Made by a program: the position numbers and the translations under genes. A stretch of 38,010 bases of DNA from a virus. Where the stretch lies: positions 1 to 38,010 of the IMG/VR virus record IMGVR_UViG_3300048023_000602; one strand, 5' to 3'. The notes under the pieces are model-generated. The model worked only from the letters and a program-made list of their open reading frames with translations. It ran no database searches and was not told the DNA's origin. Below are positions 27,284 to 36,744 of this stretch, in pieces. Position 1 is the first letter of the stretch, and every line of letters begins with the position of its first letter.

Positions 27284-30200
27284 ATGGCAAATAGAATTCA
27301 ATTAAGACGCGGTGGGGCTCAAGAATGGGCAAACGCGAATCCAACTCTTGCTCAAGGTGAGTTAGGCATTGAACTTGACACTGGTCGTTTTAAAATCGGT
27401 GACGGTGTTTCTGCTTGGAATACTCTGAGATATGAACGCCCTGTTGAGTCAACTTCCAACACGGCAAATACTCTTGTGCAGAGAGATAGTGATGGCAACT
27501 TCTCTGCGGGTACTATTACTGCAACTCTGATTGGTAACTCTTCTACTGCTGCACGTTTAGCATCTACTAGACAGATTCAGTTATCTCAAGATATTACCGC
27601 CTCTGGTGTTTTTGATGGTTCTGCAAACCTGAACCTTAATGCCGAATTAACTCTTGTTTCAACTCTTCCACATTATGATGGAACTGGAACTCCTTCAGCG
27701 ACATACACTTCTGTTACTGTAGACGCTAAGGGACGTATTATCAATGCTTCAAATCCAACAACTCTTGCTGACTATAACTTAAATGGTACTGTAGAAGGTC
27801 AATCTGCACAAGCATATGATCTAGACCTTGCTGCAATTTCTGGTCTGACCACCACTGGTATTATTTCCAGAACTTCTGGTGGTAATGCGGCAACCAGAAC
27901 TATTACTGGTACTGCAACTAGAATTGCCATTAACGATGGTGCTGGTATTTCGGGCAATCCAACGATTGACCTTATTGTTACTGCTGTTGTCCCTGGTGAT
28001 TACAATACAGAATCCCTCACATCAGTTTCTGGTGTTGGATCCAACTCAGAACCATTTGGTACAGAGACTGTAAACGCAACGAAATTTACAGTTGATGGTT
28101 ATGGTCGTCTGACATCCTCAACAAATGTGCCTATCGCTACTGCTACCGAGGGTAGTAAGTATGCTAACTATGATGCAGGCACTGCTTATTCTAGATATGC
28201 AATCATTCAGAATGCATCAAAAGTCTACCAAGCGATTGCAGACATCGGTGCTGGTGTTGGTGCTCCTACTCATTCCAGTGGTGATACTGGATCATGGCGT
28301 TACCTCGCGGCTGAGGCAACGGAACAGAAGGGACTGGCTAGTTTTGCACAGGAAGATTTCGACGTTGACAGCAACGGGCATGTCACAATCGCCGCACTAG
28401 GTGTAGATAATTTACAATTACAAAATAATCGTATTGGTTTCGCTGACGGTAATACCGTAGAAAATTTTGAACTGGATCAGGAACTTACTGCAACCTCTGG
28501 ATACAGAGGATTCAATTATCTTAACTATATTAAAGTTAATGATACGAGCGGTAATCTACTCGTTGGCGCTAATAATACGGGGGACAGCGGAGCTGGCGAA
28601 CTTGATGTTAATGTACGGTCGTACTTCTCTGACGCTGATATTACTCTTGACGGCGCTCTTAATCAGACACTGGATAAGACGGGGGATGGTGACCTTACCT
28701 TCCAGTTAACTCAAAACTCTGCATCTGCTAGAAACCTCAGCATCCTCTCTACAAATGCTGGGTCTGGTACAAGCACAGTTACAATCACTGCAGAAGATTT
28801 AGTTGAAATTAATGCCTCTGAGGGAAGTGGTAAAGTCACTGTAGAAAACGCAAGATTCCAAGCAAACTACATTGCCACAGGTAATGCGACGATGAATCTT
28901 GACCCTGGCGATGATCGTGCTGTAACTGGCACCGTTCGTGTCTGGGGTGACCTCCAAGTCGATGGTGTAACAACTACAGTTAATAGCGCCACCTTACAAG
29001 TTGATGACCCTATCATTACTCTTGGTGGTGATACTGCACCTACAACTGACGATAATTTAGATCGTGGTATTGAGTTCCGCTATTACGATACTCAAGCACG
29101 CTTAGGTTTCTATGGTTGGGATACTAACTACACTGACTTAGCTGGTCATGGTGGTGGTTATAGTTTCCTCCATGCTGCTACAAATAATACTGAAGTCTTT
29201 AGTGGTACTGCTTCTGGTATCCTTGCAGGTAACGTAAAACTTACATCTGGCACCAACTCAACTACTAATACAACTGGCGACTTGGTAGTTGCTGGTGGTG
29301 TTGGTATTACTCAGGACGTTAACATTGGCGGTTTGCTGGATGTTGATGGTACACTCAGAGCAAATAGCACATCTCGTTTCGATGATACGATGGTGCTCCG
29401 TGGTGCTTCTAAGTCACTACAATTCCAGAATGGTGCAGGCACTGTTAAGTCCGAGATTCATACTACTACAGGTAATGCTGAGTTTGGTGGTATTGTAACA
29501 GTTACTGGTGCTTGTGATTTTAACAGCACACTGAATGTTGCTAGTTCTGTCCACTTTGAAGCAACTGATGAGCCCACATTTGCATTGAATTCTGGCACTG
29601 GTGTTTGGGAAATTCAATCCAATGACTATGGTTCATTCCGATTTGATGGTGGTGGATATATTGCTGGCGACTTTATGTTCGACAGCGACGTTGTTATCAA
29701 CGGCACAATCCTACAAAAAGAATCTGCTACTGAGGTCTTCAACGAGCAAAACTTCCTGAGAGTTCGTCGTAAGTTTGAATCTGGATCTGTTCAGGTTCTA
29801 ACCCCTAGTTATGCTTCACATACTACCTCAAACGCTAGAATCTTTGGTGGTGCTGGTATCGGCACTAGTCTCCACATTGGTGGCACATCTGCCAGCGAAG
29901 GTCTGTTTATTGGTAAGAAAGTCAATTCCGATACAGTCAAGTTCTCTGTCCTAGGTGCATCTGGTAACACTGATATTGAAGGCACTCTCAATGTTGAGGG
30001 TGAAGTTACTATTCAAGATAGTGTAATTATCAATGCTGCCAACGAAGTATTCTCTATTAGAAATGGTTCTGGTGTTGCTAAGTTTGATGTTGATACTGAT
30101 AACGGCAATACCTTAATTGAAGGGACGTTAAATGTTAATGGCACTGTCGATGTTGATGCAGACTTTGCTGTCAGAAACGGCACGACGGATAAATTCTTCG

Positions 30201-33200
30201 TTGATAATGTAACTGGCAATACCGATATCCAAGGCACACTGGATGTCAATGGTGCAACTGAGATTACAAATACTCTGGATGTCAGCAATGCTGTCACATT
30301 CGACCAGACACTGTTAGTCCAAGGCAACTCTGAGTTTAACGGTACTGTTGATGTTGATGCTAACTTCGCTGTAAGAAGTGGTAGCACGGACAAGATGACC
30401 GTTGCCTCGTCTTCAGGTAACATTGCAACTGATGGTACATTAGTTGTCCAAGGTCAAACAACCATTAACGATTCACTGATTGTCGATGCTTCTAATGAAG
30501 TCTTCTCCATCAGAAACGGATCTGCTGTTGAGAAGTTTGGTGTTGATGCCGATAACGGTAATACAAATATCGTTGGTACATTAACTGTTGGCGATCCAAC
30601 TCAAGTTAATGACACTTTTGGTGTCACTGATATCGTAACATTTACAAAAAATACCCAACAAACTCTAACTGGTTCTTATTCTGCAGATGGTGCGTTCCGT
30701 CTAACAGGTGGTGTTGGTATTGGTAAGAACCTTGCAGTTAGTGGTGACGCTAGAATTTATGGTGCTACCGAACTTACAGGTGCTCTCGACCTCAATAATA
30801 ATGCCAATATTTCAGGAACACTCCTACAAGGTGGTGGTGCCACATTCCTTTCTAACGTTGAGATTTTAGCAGGCGTTGGTGGTGCTACTAAGTTCCAGGT
30901 AGTTTCTGCAACTGGCAATACTGATATTCGTGGCACTCTAGATATCGGTGGTGATGTAACTGCTGAGTCTGATGTTATTATTACTGGAAATCTGACCGTC
31001 AATGGAACAACAACTACTGTTAACTCTACGACAACAACTCTCGACGACCCTATTATTACTCTGGGTGGTGACACAGCACCATCGTCTAACGACGCTAAAG
31101 ATCGTGGTGTTGAATTCCGTTATTACGACGGCTCTGCGAAAATTGGTTTCTTCGGATACGACAGATCCACCAGCGAATTCGCATTCTTAACAAGTGCAAC
31201 CAACTCCTCTGAAGTAGTTAGTGGTACAGATGGTCCTCTTCGTGCTGGTAGTCTTAATCTTACTGGCGCTGGAACATCTCTTGACGTTGATGCTAATGCC
31301 AATATTGATGGCACCTTGACTGTAGATGGTCAAATCGTCTCTCAAGTTTCTTCTGGTCCTGCACTGGTTATTCCTACAACCAATAAGATTAACAATCTTA
31401 ACGCAGACTTATTAGATGGTTTAACAACTGCAACCGCTGCAACTGTTTCTACAATTGTCGCTCGTGACTCTTCTGGAGACTTTGCTGCAAATGAGATTAC
31501 GATGGTAACATCGACAGTTAGTGGAGCAGCAACAGTCGGTACAACTCTTGGAGTTACTGGTGCAACAACTCTGAGTTCTACACTTGGAGTTACTAATGCA
31601 ACAACACTTAGTAGTACCTTAGCAGTCACTGGTATTACGACTCTTACTGGTCTTCTGAATGCTAATGGTGGCATTGCAGTTGACACTGATAACTTTACTG
31701 TTAGTGGAACAACTGGTGCAGTTGCAACAGAAAGCACATTAACTGTTGGCAGCACTTCTGATTTTACAGGTGCTATTACAGCGAGTGGCGGAGTTATTGG
31801 TGATATCACTGGTAATTTGGTTGCTGCTATTTCTACTGGTAAGACCTTTAACCCAGAAACCGATAGTACCTATAACTTAGGTGCTAGTACACTAAGGTGG
31901 GCAACTGCATATGTAGATTCACTCAACGCTGGCACAGCTATTACAACTGCTGGAACTCTATCTGTAACCAGCACTTCTAGTTTCACTGGTGAGATTAGTG
32001 CTAATGGTGGCATTGCTCTTGGTGATACCGACAAGGCAACATTCGGTAATGATGACGACATGCAGATCTACTGGAGTGGGTCTCAAAATAGAATTGATAC
32101 TACTGGTCCATTACAGATTAGAAATAGTAATGCCGCTGGTATTTCTTTATATGATGAAGATAATACCAACTTTATGTTTAAAGCGTTGCCTCTTGGTGCA
32201 ATCGAACTTTATCATGATGGCACTAAGACATTTGAAACAACTGCAACAGGTGCAACCCTTACAGGTGTTCTAATTGCAACATCTCTAACTGGTAATGTTA
32301 CAGGCGATGTAACTGGTACGGTTTCTAGTATCGCAAACCATAGTACTACTAATCTTACAGAGGGAACCAACCTTTATTACACTGATGAGCGTGTTGATGA
32401 CAGAATTGACGCACTGCTTGTTGCTAGCACAGGCATCACTAAGGTATATGATGACACTGCAGGCACCTATACACTCTCTGTAACGCAGTCAGACGTTAAT
32501 ACCGACAATGTAACCGAAGGTTCCACAAACCTCTTCACAACCGCTGCTAGGACCCGTACACACTTCACATATGGTGCAGGTATTGAACTTAGCGGTGCAG
32601 GTGCTCTGAGTGTCACTCAGGCAGACATCAATACTGATAATGTAACTGAAGGTTCTACTAATATCTTCTACACTGAGGCACGATTTGATACAAGTTTTAA
32701 TACTAAAGATACTGCCGATCTTCCTGAAGGTACTAACCAGTATTACACTGAGGCAAGGGTTCAAGATAAACTTGATAATGCCTTTGCTCAACTTAGTGCA
32801 ATGCTCAACAACCTTGCAACCTCTACCACTCTGACATTGAATCTTTCTGGTGACCCCACACCTGGTGAAGTTGTTACCATGTCGATTGCAAATAATGGAG
32901 GTGGTGGATTCACAGGAGCTTCAGGACTCCCAAATGGAACTATAACTGGACTGGCAACTACTGGTGGTAGTGGTACTGGTTTAACTGTTAATGCTGTAAT
33001 TTCAAGTAATGTTATCACTAATGCTAGTGTTAATGTTGGTGGTGGTAATTATCTCAATGGTGAGACAGTAACAATCGTTAACCCCAATGCTGGTGAAGTA
33101 TTATCACTGAACCTAGCATCTCTTGCAGGAGGTTCTGGTTATGCAACTGGAACTGCTCTTGCAACAACTGGTAATGGTACTGATTTAACTGTCGATATCA

Positions 33201-33532
33201 CTGCCTCTGCTGGTGCAATCACCAATGTTACTATCAACGACGGTGGTATTGGATATAGTATCGGTGACACAATCACTATTGTTCAGGCAGGTGGAGCAGG
33301 TGGTACTGTTGATGTAGCAACTGTTGCTACTGATGCTACTCTCACTCTTACCGACGTTACTACAATGGAAATTGGTGCAACTGTGACAGGTGCTACCACT
33401 GGCACTACAGGAATTATTACTGCTATTGGTTCTACTGCTATCACCGTAGATAATGTTGACGGATTCTTTAAAGTTGGAGAAGTCGTTAGTGCTAATGATG
33501 TTCAATCACTTGTTGTCGATTCATTCGCTTAA
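27284..33532 (+). CDS. Tail fibre protein, 2082 residues
   Basis: The N-terminus (RIQLRRGGAQEWANANP, TLAQGELGIELDTGRFKIGD) is the common opening of phage tail-fibre proteins, like the Mtd-type N-terminal domain that joins fibre to baseplate. The shaft holds irregular beta repeats (F-x-I-x-N-G then GNT-x-I-x-GTL-x-V-x-G, about 875-1240) and a duplicated module with DDPIITLGGDTAP near residues 574 and 1254. Next come a DKATFGNDDDMQIYW block (about 1578) and a row of LTEGTNLYYTDERV-like units (about 1690-1830), common in phage fibres. The C-terminal 200 residues are GSGY-type repeats (AGGSGYATG, NDGGIGYSIGD). It is probably trimeric. It sits in the position of T4 genes 12/wac, before gp13. It has its own promoter. 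Which part touches the receptor is not known. No Shine-Dalgarno sequence is obvious. Confidence 0.9.
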   Translation: MANRIQLRRGGAQEWANANPTLAQGELGIELDTGRFKIGDGVSAWNTLRYERPVESTSNTANTLVQRDSDGNFSAGTITATLIGNSSTAARLASTRQIQLSQDITASGVFDGSANLNLNAELTLVSTLPHYDGTGTPSATYTSVTVDAKGRIINASNPTTLADYNLNGTVEGQSAQAYDLDLAAISGLTTTGIISRTSGGNAATRTITGTATRIAINDGAGISGNPTIDLIVTAVVPGDYNTESLTSVSGVGSNSEPFGTETVNATKFTVDGYGRLTSSTNVPIATATEGSKYANYDAGTAYSRYAIIQNASKVYQAIADIGAGVGAPTHSSGDTGSWRYLAAEATEQKGLASFAQEDFDVDSNGHVTIAALGVDNLQLQNNRIGFADGNTVENFELDQELTATSGYRGFNYLNYIKVNDTSGNLLVGANNTGDSGAGELDVNVRSYFSDADITLDGALNQTLDKTGDGDLTFQLTQNSASARNLSILSTNAGSGTSTVTITAEDLVEINASEGSGKVTVENARFQANYIATGNATMNLDPGDDRAVTGTVRVWGDLQVDGVTTTVNSATLQVDDPIITLGGDTAPTTDDNLDRGIEFRYYDTQARLGFYGWDTNYTDLAGHGGGYSFLHAATNNTEVFSGTASGILAGNVKLTSGTNSTTNTTGDLVVAGGVGITQDVNIGGLLDVDGTLRANSTSRFDDTMVLRGASKSLQFQNGAGTVKSEIHTTTGNAEFGGIVTVTGACDFNSTLNVASSVHFEATDEPTFALNSGTGVWEIQSNDYGSFRFDGGGYIAGDFMFDSDVVINGTILQKESATEVFNEQNFLRVRRKFESGSVQVLTPSYASHTTSNARIFGGAGIGTSLHIGGTSASEGLFIGKKVNSDTVKFSVLGASGNTDIEGTLNVEGEVTIQDSVIINAANEVFSIRNGSGVAKFDVDTDNGNTLIEGTLNVNGTVDVDADFAVRNGTTDKFFVDNVTGNTDIQGTLDVNGATEITNTLDVSNAVTFDQTLLVQGNSEFNGTVDVDANFAVRSGSTDKMTVASSSGNIATDGTLVVQGQTTINDSLIVDASNEVFSIRNGSAVEKFGVDADNGNTNIVGTLTVGDPTQVNDTFGVTDIVTFTKNTQQTLTGSYSADGAFRLTGGVGIGKNLAVSGDARIYGATELTGALDLNNNANISGTLLQGGGATFLSNVEILAGVGGATKFQVVSATGNTDIRGTLDIGGDVTAESDVIITGNLTVNGTTTTVNSTTTTLDDPIITLGGDTAPSSNDAKDRGVEFRYYDGSAKIGFFGYDRSTSEFAFLTSATNSSEVVSGTDGPLRAGSLNLTGAGTSLDVDANANIDGTLTVDGQIVSQVSSGPALVIPTTNKINNLNADLLDGLTTATAATVSTIVARDSSGDFAANEITMVTSTVSGAATVGTTLGVTGATTLSSTLGVTNATTLSSTLAVTGITTLTGLLNANGGIAVDTDNFTVSGTTGAVATESTLTVGSTSDFTGAITASGGVIGDITGNLVAAISTGKTFNPETDSTYNLGASTLRWATAYVDSLNAGTAITTAGTLSVTSTSSFTGEISANGGIALGDTDKATFGNDDDMQIYWSGSQNRIDTTGPLQIRNSNAAGISLYDEDNTNFMFKALPLGAIELYHDGTKTFETTATGATLTGVLIATSLTGNVTGDVTGTVSSIANHSTTNLTEGTNLYYTDERVDDRIDALLVASTGITKVYDDTAGTYTLSVTQSDVNTDNVTEGSTNLFTTAARTRTHFTYGAGIELSGAGALSVTQADINTDNVTEGSTNIFYTEARFDTSFNTKDTADLPEGTNQYYTEARVQDKLDNAFAQLSAMLNNLATSTTLTLNLSGDPTPGEVVTMSIANNGGGGFTGASGLPNGTITGLATTGGSGTGLTVNAVISSNVITNASVNVGGGNYLNGETVTIVNPNAGEVLSLNLASLAGGSGYATGTALATTGNGTDLTVDITASAGAITNVTINDGGIGYSIGDTITIVQAGGAGGTVDVATVATDATLTLTDVTTMEIGATVTGATTGTTGIITAIGSTAITVDNVDGFFKVGEVVSANDVQSLVVDSFA
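29903..30975 (+). repeat. Irregular beta repeats in the tail-fibre shaft
   Basis: At protein level, units begin near nt 29903, 30045, 30160, 30364, 30503 and 30862. Each has a strand like VFSIRNGS or DFAVRNGT, then KF-x-VD, then GNT-x-I-x-GTL-x-V-x-G. The units at 30045 and 30503 are the closest pair (VFSIRNGSGVAKFDVD versus VFSIRNGSAVEKFGVD). The spacing is irregular, which suggests insertion of extra strands between units. This pattern is typical of a triple-stranded fibre shaft. Confidence 0.75.
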
Positions 33533-33538
33533 TAAAAT

Positions 33539-34345
33539 ATGTCTGCCACAAAACCCGCTTCTAAAACAGAACTAAAAAACTATGCTCTTCGTAGATTAGG
33601 TTTTCCTGCAATTGACATCAACGTGTGTGATGAGCAACTGGATGATCTGATTGAAGAAGCAATTGATTATTTTCAAGAATATTCATATAACGGTAGTTAT
33701 AAAGCATTCATCAAGATTGAAGTAACTGATGCAATTAAGACTGCTGCACAAACAGGCAGTGCTTTAGGTTCTACTGATTGGACAGAAGGGAATGAATATG
33801 TATCACTTCCTCCTGGAGTGTTAGCAGTTAATCATGCCTACACTCAAATTGGTGCTGCTAGTGTAACTCCTGGTAATATTTTTAATATTAAGTATCAGAT
33901 TTTCTTGAATGACATCTATGCAATGACGCATGGACATATTCTACATTACTTCATGACCTCTCAGTATCTTGAGACTCTTGATTTTATTACTAACTCGGAT
34001 AGAAATCGCAGAGTCAGATTTAATGAATATCAAGGAAGACTTTACCTGGATTTTAATTGGGCAACTCTTCAATCAGGTGACAAGATGGTAGTGGAAGTTT
34101 TGATGCGTCAAGACCCTGATACTTATACTGGGATGTATAATGATGCTTGGTTGAAAGATTATGTTGAGGCATTATTCCAACAGCAATGGGGTCGCAACCT
34201 GAGTAAGTATGATGGTATTCAAATGCTTGGTGGTGTGACTTTGAATGGTCGTCAGATTCTTGAGGACGCAAGTCAGTTCAAGAAAGACCTTGAAGAAACT
34301 ATTCGTAGCACATACGAACTCCCTCCAATGGACTTAATAGGTTGA
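33539..34345 (+). CDS. gp13: Neck protein gp13
   Basis: This 268-residue protein is a homologue of T4 gp13, which forms the neck with gp14 and closes the filled head before tail joining. Evidence: the N-terminal TELKNYALRRLGFPAIDINV (T4 [20 protein letters not shown]); the YNDAWLKDYVEAL segment (T4 YNNRWVKDYATAL); and the C-terminal MLGGVTLNGRQILEDA at about 229-244 (T4 LPGGVTIDGQRLIEEA). It is shorter than T4 gp13 (309), mainly through a smaller middle. It starts six bases after the fibre stop with no clear ribosome binding site. The gene order 13-14-15-16 is the same as in T4. Confidence 0.95.
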   Translation: MSATKPASKTELKNYALRRLGFPAIDINVCDEQLDDLIEEAIDYFQEYSYNGSYKAFIKIEVTDAIKTAAQTGSALGSTDWTEGNEYVSLPPGVLAVNHAYTQIGAASVTPGNIFNIKYQIFLNDIYAMTHGHILHYFMTSQYLETLDFITNSDRNRRVRFNEYQGRLYLDFNWATLQSGDKMVVEVLMRQDPDTYTGMYNDAWLKDYVEALFQQQWGRNLSKYDGIQMLGGVTLNGRQILEDASQFKKDLEETIRSTYELPPMDLIG

Positions 34346-34346
34346 T

Positions 34347-35519
34347 ATGACTTATAGAAACGATCCCGCAGAAAATTGCATTCAGTCGGACTATACTAGT
34401 AGTTGCCGACTAAATCTAAACGGTTCTTCCCAGGAACAAATGTTCATGGGCAATCTGATCATTGAGAGTATTGAACTCTATGGTCAGGATATCTATTATC
34501 TGCCTAGAACGTATGTCAATAAAGACACGATTTTTCAAGAAGTAGAAAGTAGCAATTTTACACAGGCACTTGCTATCAGAGCATATGTTAATAATGTAGA
34601 CGGATGGGAAGGTCAAGGAGAACTTCTGAGTAAGTTTGGTGTTCGTATTGAAGACAAGACTACCTTTATCTTTTCTAGAACTAAGTTTACCGAGAAAGTA
34701 GATGATAATGCAGTATTGAATGTGGAGGGTCGTCCTAATGAGGGTGACCTTATTTGGTTTCCAACAACAAAACATTTATTTGAGATTAAGTTTGTAGAAG
34801 CAGAAAGACCTTTCTATCAGTTAGGTAAGGGTTATGTCTGGGAATGCCAGTGCGAACTCTTTGAGTATAGTGACGAACAACTTGATACAGGTGTTGCAGC
34901 AATTGATGCTATCGAAACGGCATTTGCCAATTCTATTAAGTTGGTTATGGATGCTGGCGGTTCAGGAGACTTCACAGTTGGTGAAGAAATTGTCGGTGAT
35001 CTATATCTTGCTGCAGCAACAGCAGCAATCACTGGGGACGCAGTAAGTTCCTTTACAATTACTGATGGTGGTGAGCATTATAAATCAGCATTGCCACCTA
35101 CAGTTACTATTACAGGAGGTGGTGGAAGTGGAGCAACAGGAACAGCGGTGGTTTCGGCTACAGGGATTGTTACTGGCATTACTGTCACAGCTGGTGGTAC
35201 TGGTTATACTAGTGCCCCATCTGTTGCGATTGACTACTCACCAAAAGACTCTAGAGCAGAAGTCAAGTCCTGGAATAGTTCTTCAAGAGAACTCCAAGTC
35301 ATCAATAGAACAGGAACCTTCAATACTTCAGAAACAATTAAGGGAATAACATCAGGTGCTCTCTGGAGTCCTGAATCTTATAACACTCTAAATAATACTA
35401 ATACCGCTGATAGCATTGACCAGAACTATAGTTTTGAAACTGCTGATGACGATATTATAGATTTTACTGAAGGTAATCCCTTCGGTTCTATTGGATCCAC
35501 CACTGATACTACAATCTGA
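34347..35519 (+). CDS. gp14: Neck protein gp14 with a GSGY-type insertion
   Basis: This 390-residue homologue of T4 gp14 (256) makes the neck with gp13. The conserved part is residues 30-190: IIESIELYGQDIYYLPR (T4 VAESIQMRGVECYYIPR); DGWEGQGELLSKFG (T4 EGYEGQNSFFSNFG); EGDLIWFP (T4 EGDLIYFP); and ERPFYQLGKG (T4 YDPFYQLGQN). At about 201-333 there is an insert not in T4, with SGDFTVGEEIVG, TVTITGGGGSGATGTAVV, and GGTGYTSAPSVAI. The last 40 residues, including FETADDDIIDF, recall the acidic T4 C-terminus. The start is one base after the gp13 stop (TGATATG); the stop overlaps gp15 as TGATG. Confidence 0.95.
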   Translation: MTYRNDPAENCIQSDYTSSCRLNLNGSSQEQMFMGNLIIESIELYGQDIYYLPRTYVNKDTIFQEVESSNFTQALAIRAYVNNVDGWEGQGELLSKFGVRIEDKTTFIFSRTKFTEKVDDNAVLNVEGRPNEGDLIWFPTTKHLFEIKFVEAERPFYQLGKGYVWECQCELFEYSDEQLDTGVAAIDAIETAFANSIKLVMDAGGSGDFTVGEEIVGDLYLAAATAAITGDAVSSFTITDGGEHYKSALPPTVTITGGGGSGATGTAVVSATGIVTGITVTAGGTGYTSAPSVAIDYSPKDSRAEVKSWNSSSRELQVINRTGTFNTSETIKGITSGALWSPESYNTLNNTNTADSIDQNYSFETADDDIIDFTEGNPFGSIGSTTDTTI

Positions 35520-36304
35520 TGTTAGGCACATATTCATATCACGAGATTTTTAGAAAGACTATTGTAGCGTTCGGTACGTTGTTCAACAATATTGAACTTC
35601 GTCGCTCTACTGAAGTGATGAAAGTGCCTCTGGCATATGGTCCAAAACAAAAGTTTTTAGCACGTCTCGATCAAAATCCTGACCCTACAAACAAAAGAAC
35701 TCAGATTACTCTTCCTAGAATCTCTTTTGAGATTAATGGTATTACCTACGACAATGCTAGAAAGGTATCTCCAACTCAAAAAATTAAGATTGCAAAGGAC
35801 GGTGATGCAAATAAAAATGTATTCATGCCTGTTCCTTACAATTTATCATTTGAGTTAGCAATCATTTCTAAAAATCAAGAAGATGGACTACAAATTTTAG
35901 AACAGATTCTTCCATATTTTCAACCACATTTTAATCTGTCAGTTAAACTGCTTCCTGATATTAATGAAACTAAGGATGTTCCTGTTATCCTGACTAATGT
36001 TGATTATGAAGATGACTATGAGGGAGATTTTGCTACTCGTAGAGCAATCACTTATACTCTACAATTTACGGTAAAGACTTATCTATACGGTCCTGTTACC
36101 GAGTCCAAGATTATCAAAAAGGCAATCACGGATATGTACACAAGTATCGATACTTCTTCTGCACCTAGAGAAGTTCGATATACAATTCAACCAGATCCGT
36201 TAGATGCTGATGCTGATGACGATTTTGGATTTGGTATTGTTGATGAAGACTTTACCGATAACAAGAAACGTAATCCCGTAAGCGGAGCGGATGAGGTTAT
36301 TTAA
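35519..36304 (+). CDS. gp15: Tail sheath stabiliser / tail terminator gp15
   Basis: This 261-residue homologue of T4 gp15 (272) forms the ring that ends the tail tube and sheath and docks to the neck. Matching motifs: the N-terminal YSYHEIFRKTIVAFGTLFNN (T4 YFYNSSFRRYATLMGDLFSN); VPLAYGPKQKFLARL (T4 VPITYASKEHFMMKL); LPRISFEI (T4 LPRINLHL); and LEQILPYFQPHFN at 127-139 (T4 VEQILPYFQPHFN). The start lies in the TGATG overlap with gp14, so coupled translation is likely. Nothing unusual in length or composition was seen. Confidence 0.95.
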   Translation: MLGTYSYHEIFRKTIVAFGTLFNNIELRRSTEVMKVPLAYGPKQKFLARLDQNPDPTNKRTQITLPRISFEINGITYDNARKVSPTQKIKIAKDGDANKNVFMPVPYNLSFELAIISKNQEDGLQILEQILPYFQPHFNLSVKLLPDINETKDVPVILTNVDYEDDYEGDFATRRAITYTLQFTVKTYLYGPVTESKIIKKAITDMYTSIDTSSAPREVRYTIQPDPLDADADDDFGFGIVDEDFTDNKKRNPVSGADEVI

Positions 36305-36306
36305 TT

Positions 36307-36738
36307 ATGGCAAATCCTTTTGATGGACTAAATGATGCTTTTGGAGCAGAACCTTCTGAACTTGAAAAACATGTTGAAAAGGTAAAACCAGAACTGAAAA
36401 AAACTGATACTCCTGATGTGAGGCAGGATTATGAGTATTCTCGTGCTCAACTTCACAACTTAGTAATGAAAGGTCAGGAGGCAGTAGATGGCATACTTGA
36501 TGTGGCACGAGCGTCAGATCATCCTCGTGCTTATGAAGTTGCAGGTCAACTTATTAAACATGTAGCAGACACTGCTGACAAACTCATTGACTTACAAAAG
36601 AAAATGAAGGATTTAGATGCAGAGGATAAAAAGTCGGGCCCGTCTACTGTTAATAACACGATGTTTATTGGCAGTACTGCGGACTTACAAAAGATGTTAA
36701 AGAAGCAAAAGGAGATAAATAATACTGACACGAACTAA
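36307..36738 (+). CDS. gp16: Terminase small subunit gp16
   Basis: This 143-residue homologue of T4 gp16 (164) is the small terminase subunit that helps start DNA packaging with gp17. Residues 35-44, TPDVRQDYEY, match T4 TPDLEDDYG. ASDHPRAYEVAGQLI matches T4 NADSPRHMEVFATLM, and LQKKMKDLD matches T4 LHKDMKDI. The middle is helical and the tail is Lys-rich (NTMFIGSTADLQKML, with T4 ATVFMGSPTELM). A GAGG stretch about 10 bases before the ATG could be the ribosome binding site. The gene lies two bases after the gp15 stop. Confidence 0.93.
   Translation: MANPFDGLNDAFGAEPSELEKHVEKVKPELKKTDTPDVRQDYEYSRAQLHNLVMKGQEAVDGILDVARASDHPRAYEVAGQLIKHVADTADKLIDLQKKMKDLDAEDKKSGPSTVNNTMFIGSTADLQKMLKKQKEINNTDTN
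36714..36721 (+). promoter_or_regulatory. Putative late promoter core GATAAATA
   Basis: This NATAAATA match lies inside the last codons of gp16, 23 bases before the next ATG (36745). It would start a unit with the two unknown genes and presumably gp17. Because it overlaps coding sequence, chance occurrence is more likely than for the three intergenic boxes. Confidence 0.5.
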
Positions 36739-36744
36739 CATGAC

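Noticed and set aside
31342-31809. 155-residue open frame on the minus strand
   Set aside because: It lies wholly inside the tail-fibre gene and arises from its repetitive Thr/Val/Ala codons; no family-like sequence. The same holds for antisense frames at 30013-30423 and 10017-10424.
27284-33532. Diversity-generating retroelement target, because of the Mtd-like N-terminus
   Set aside because: No reverse transcriptase gene, template repeat or adenine-variable repeat pair is visible in the window; the N-terminal domain alone is common in fibres.
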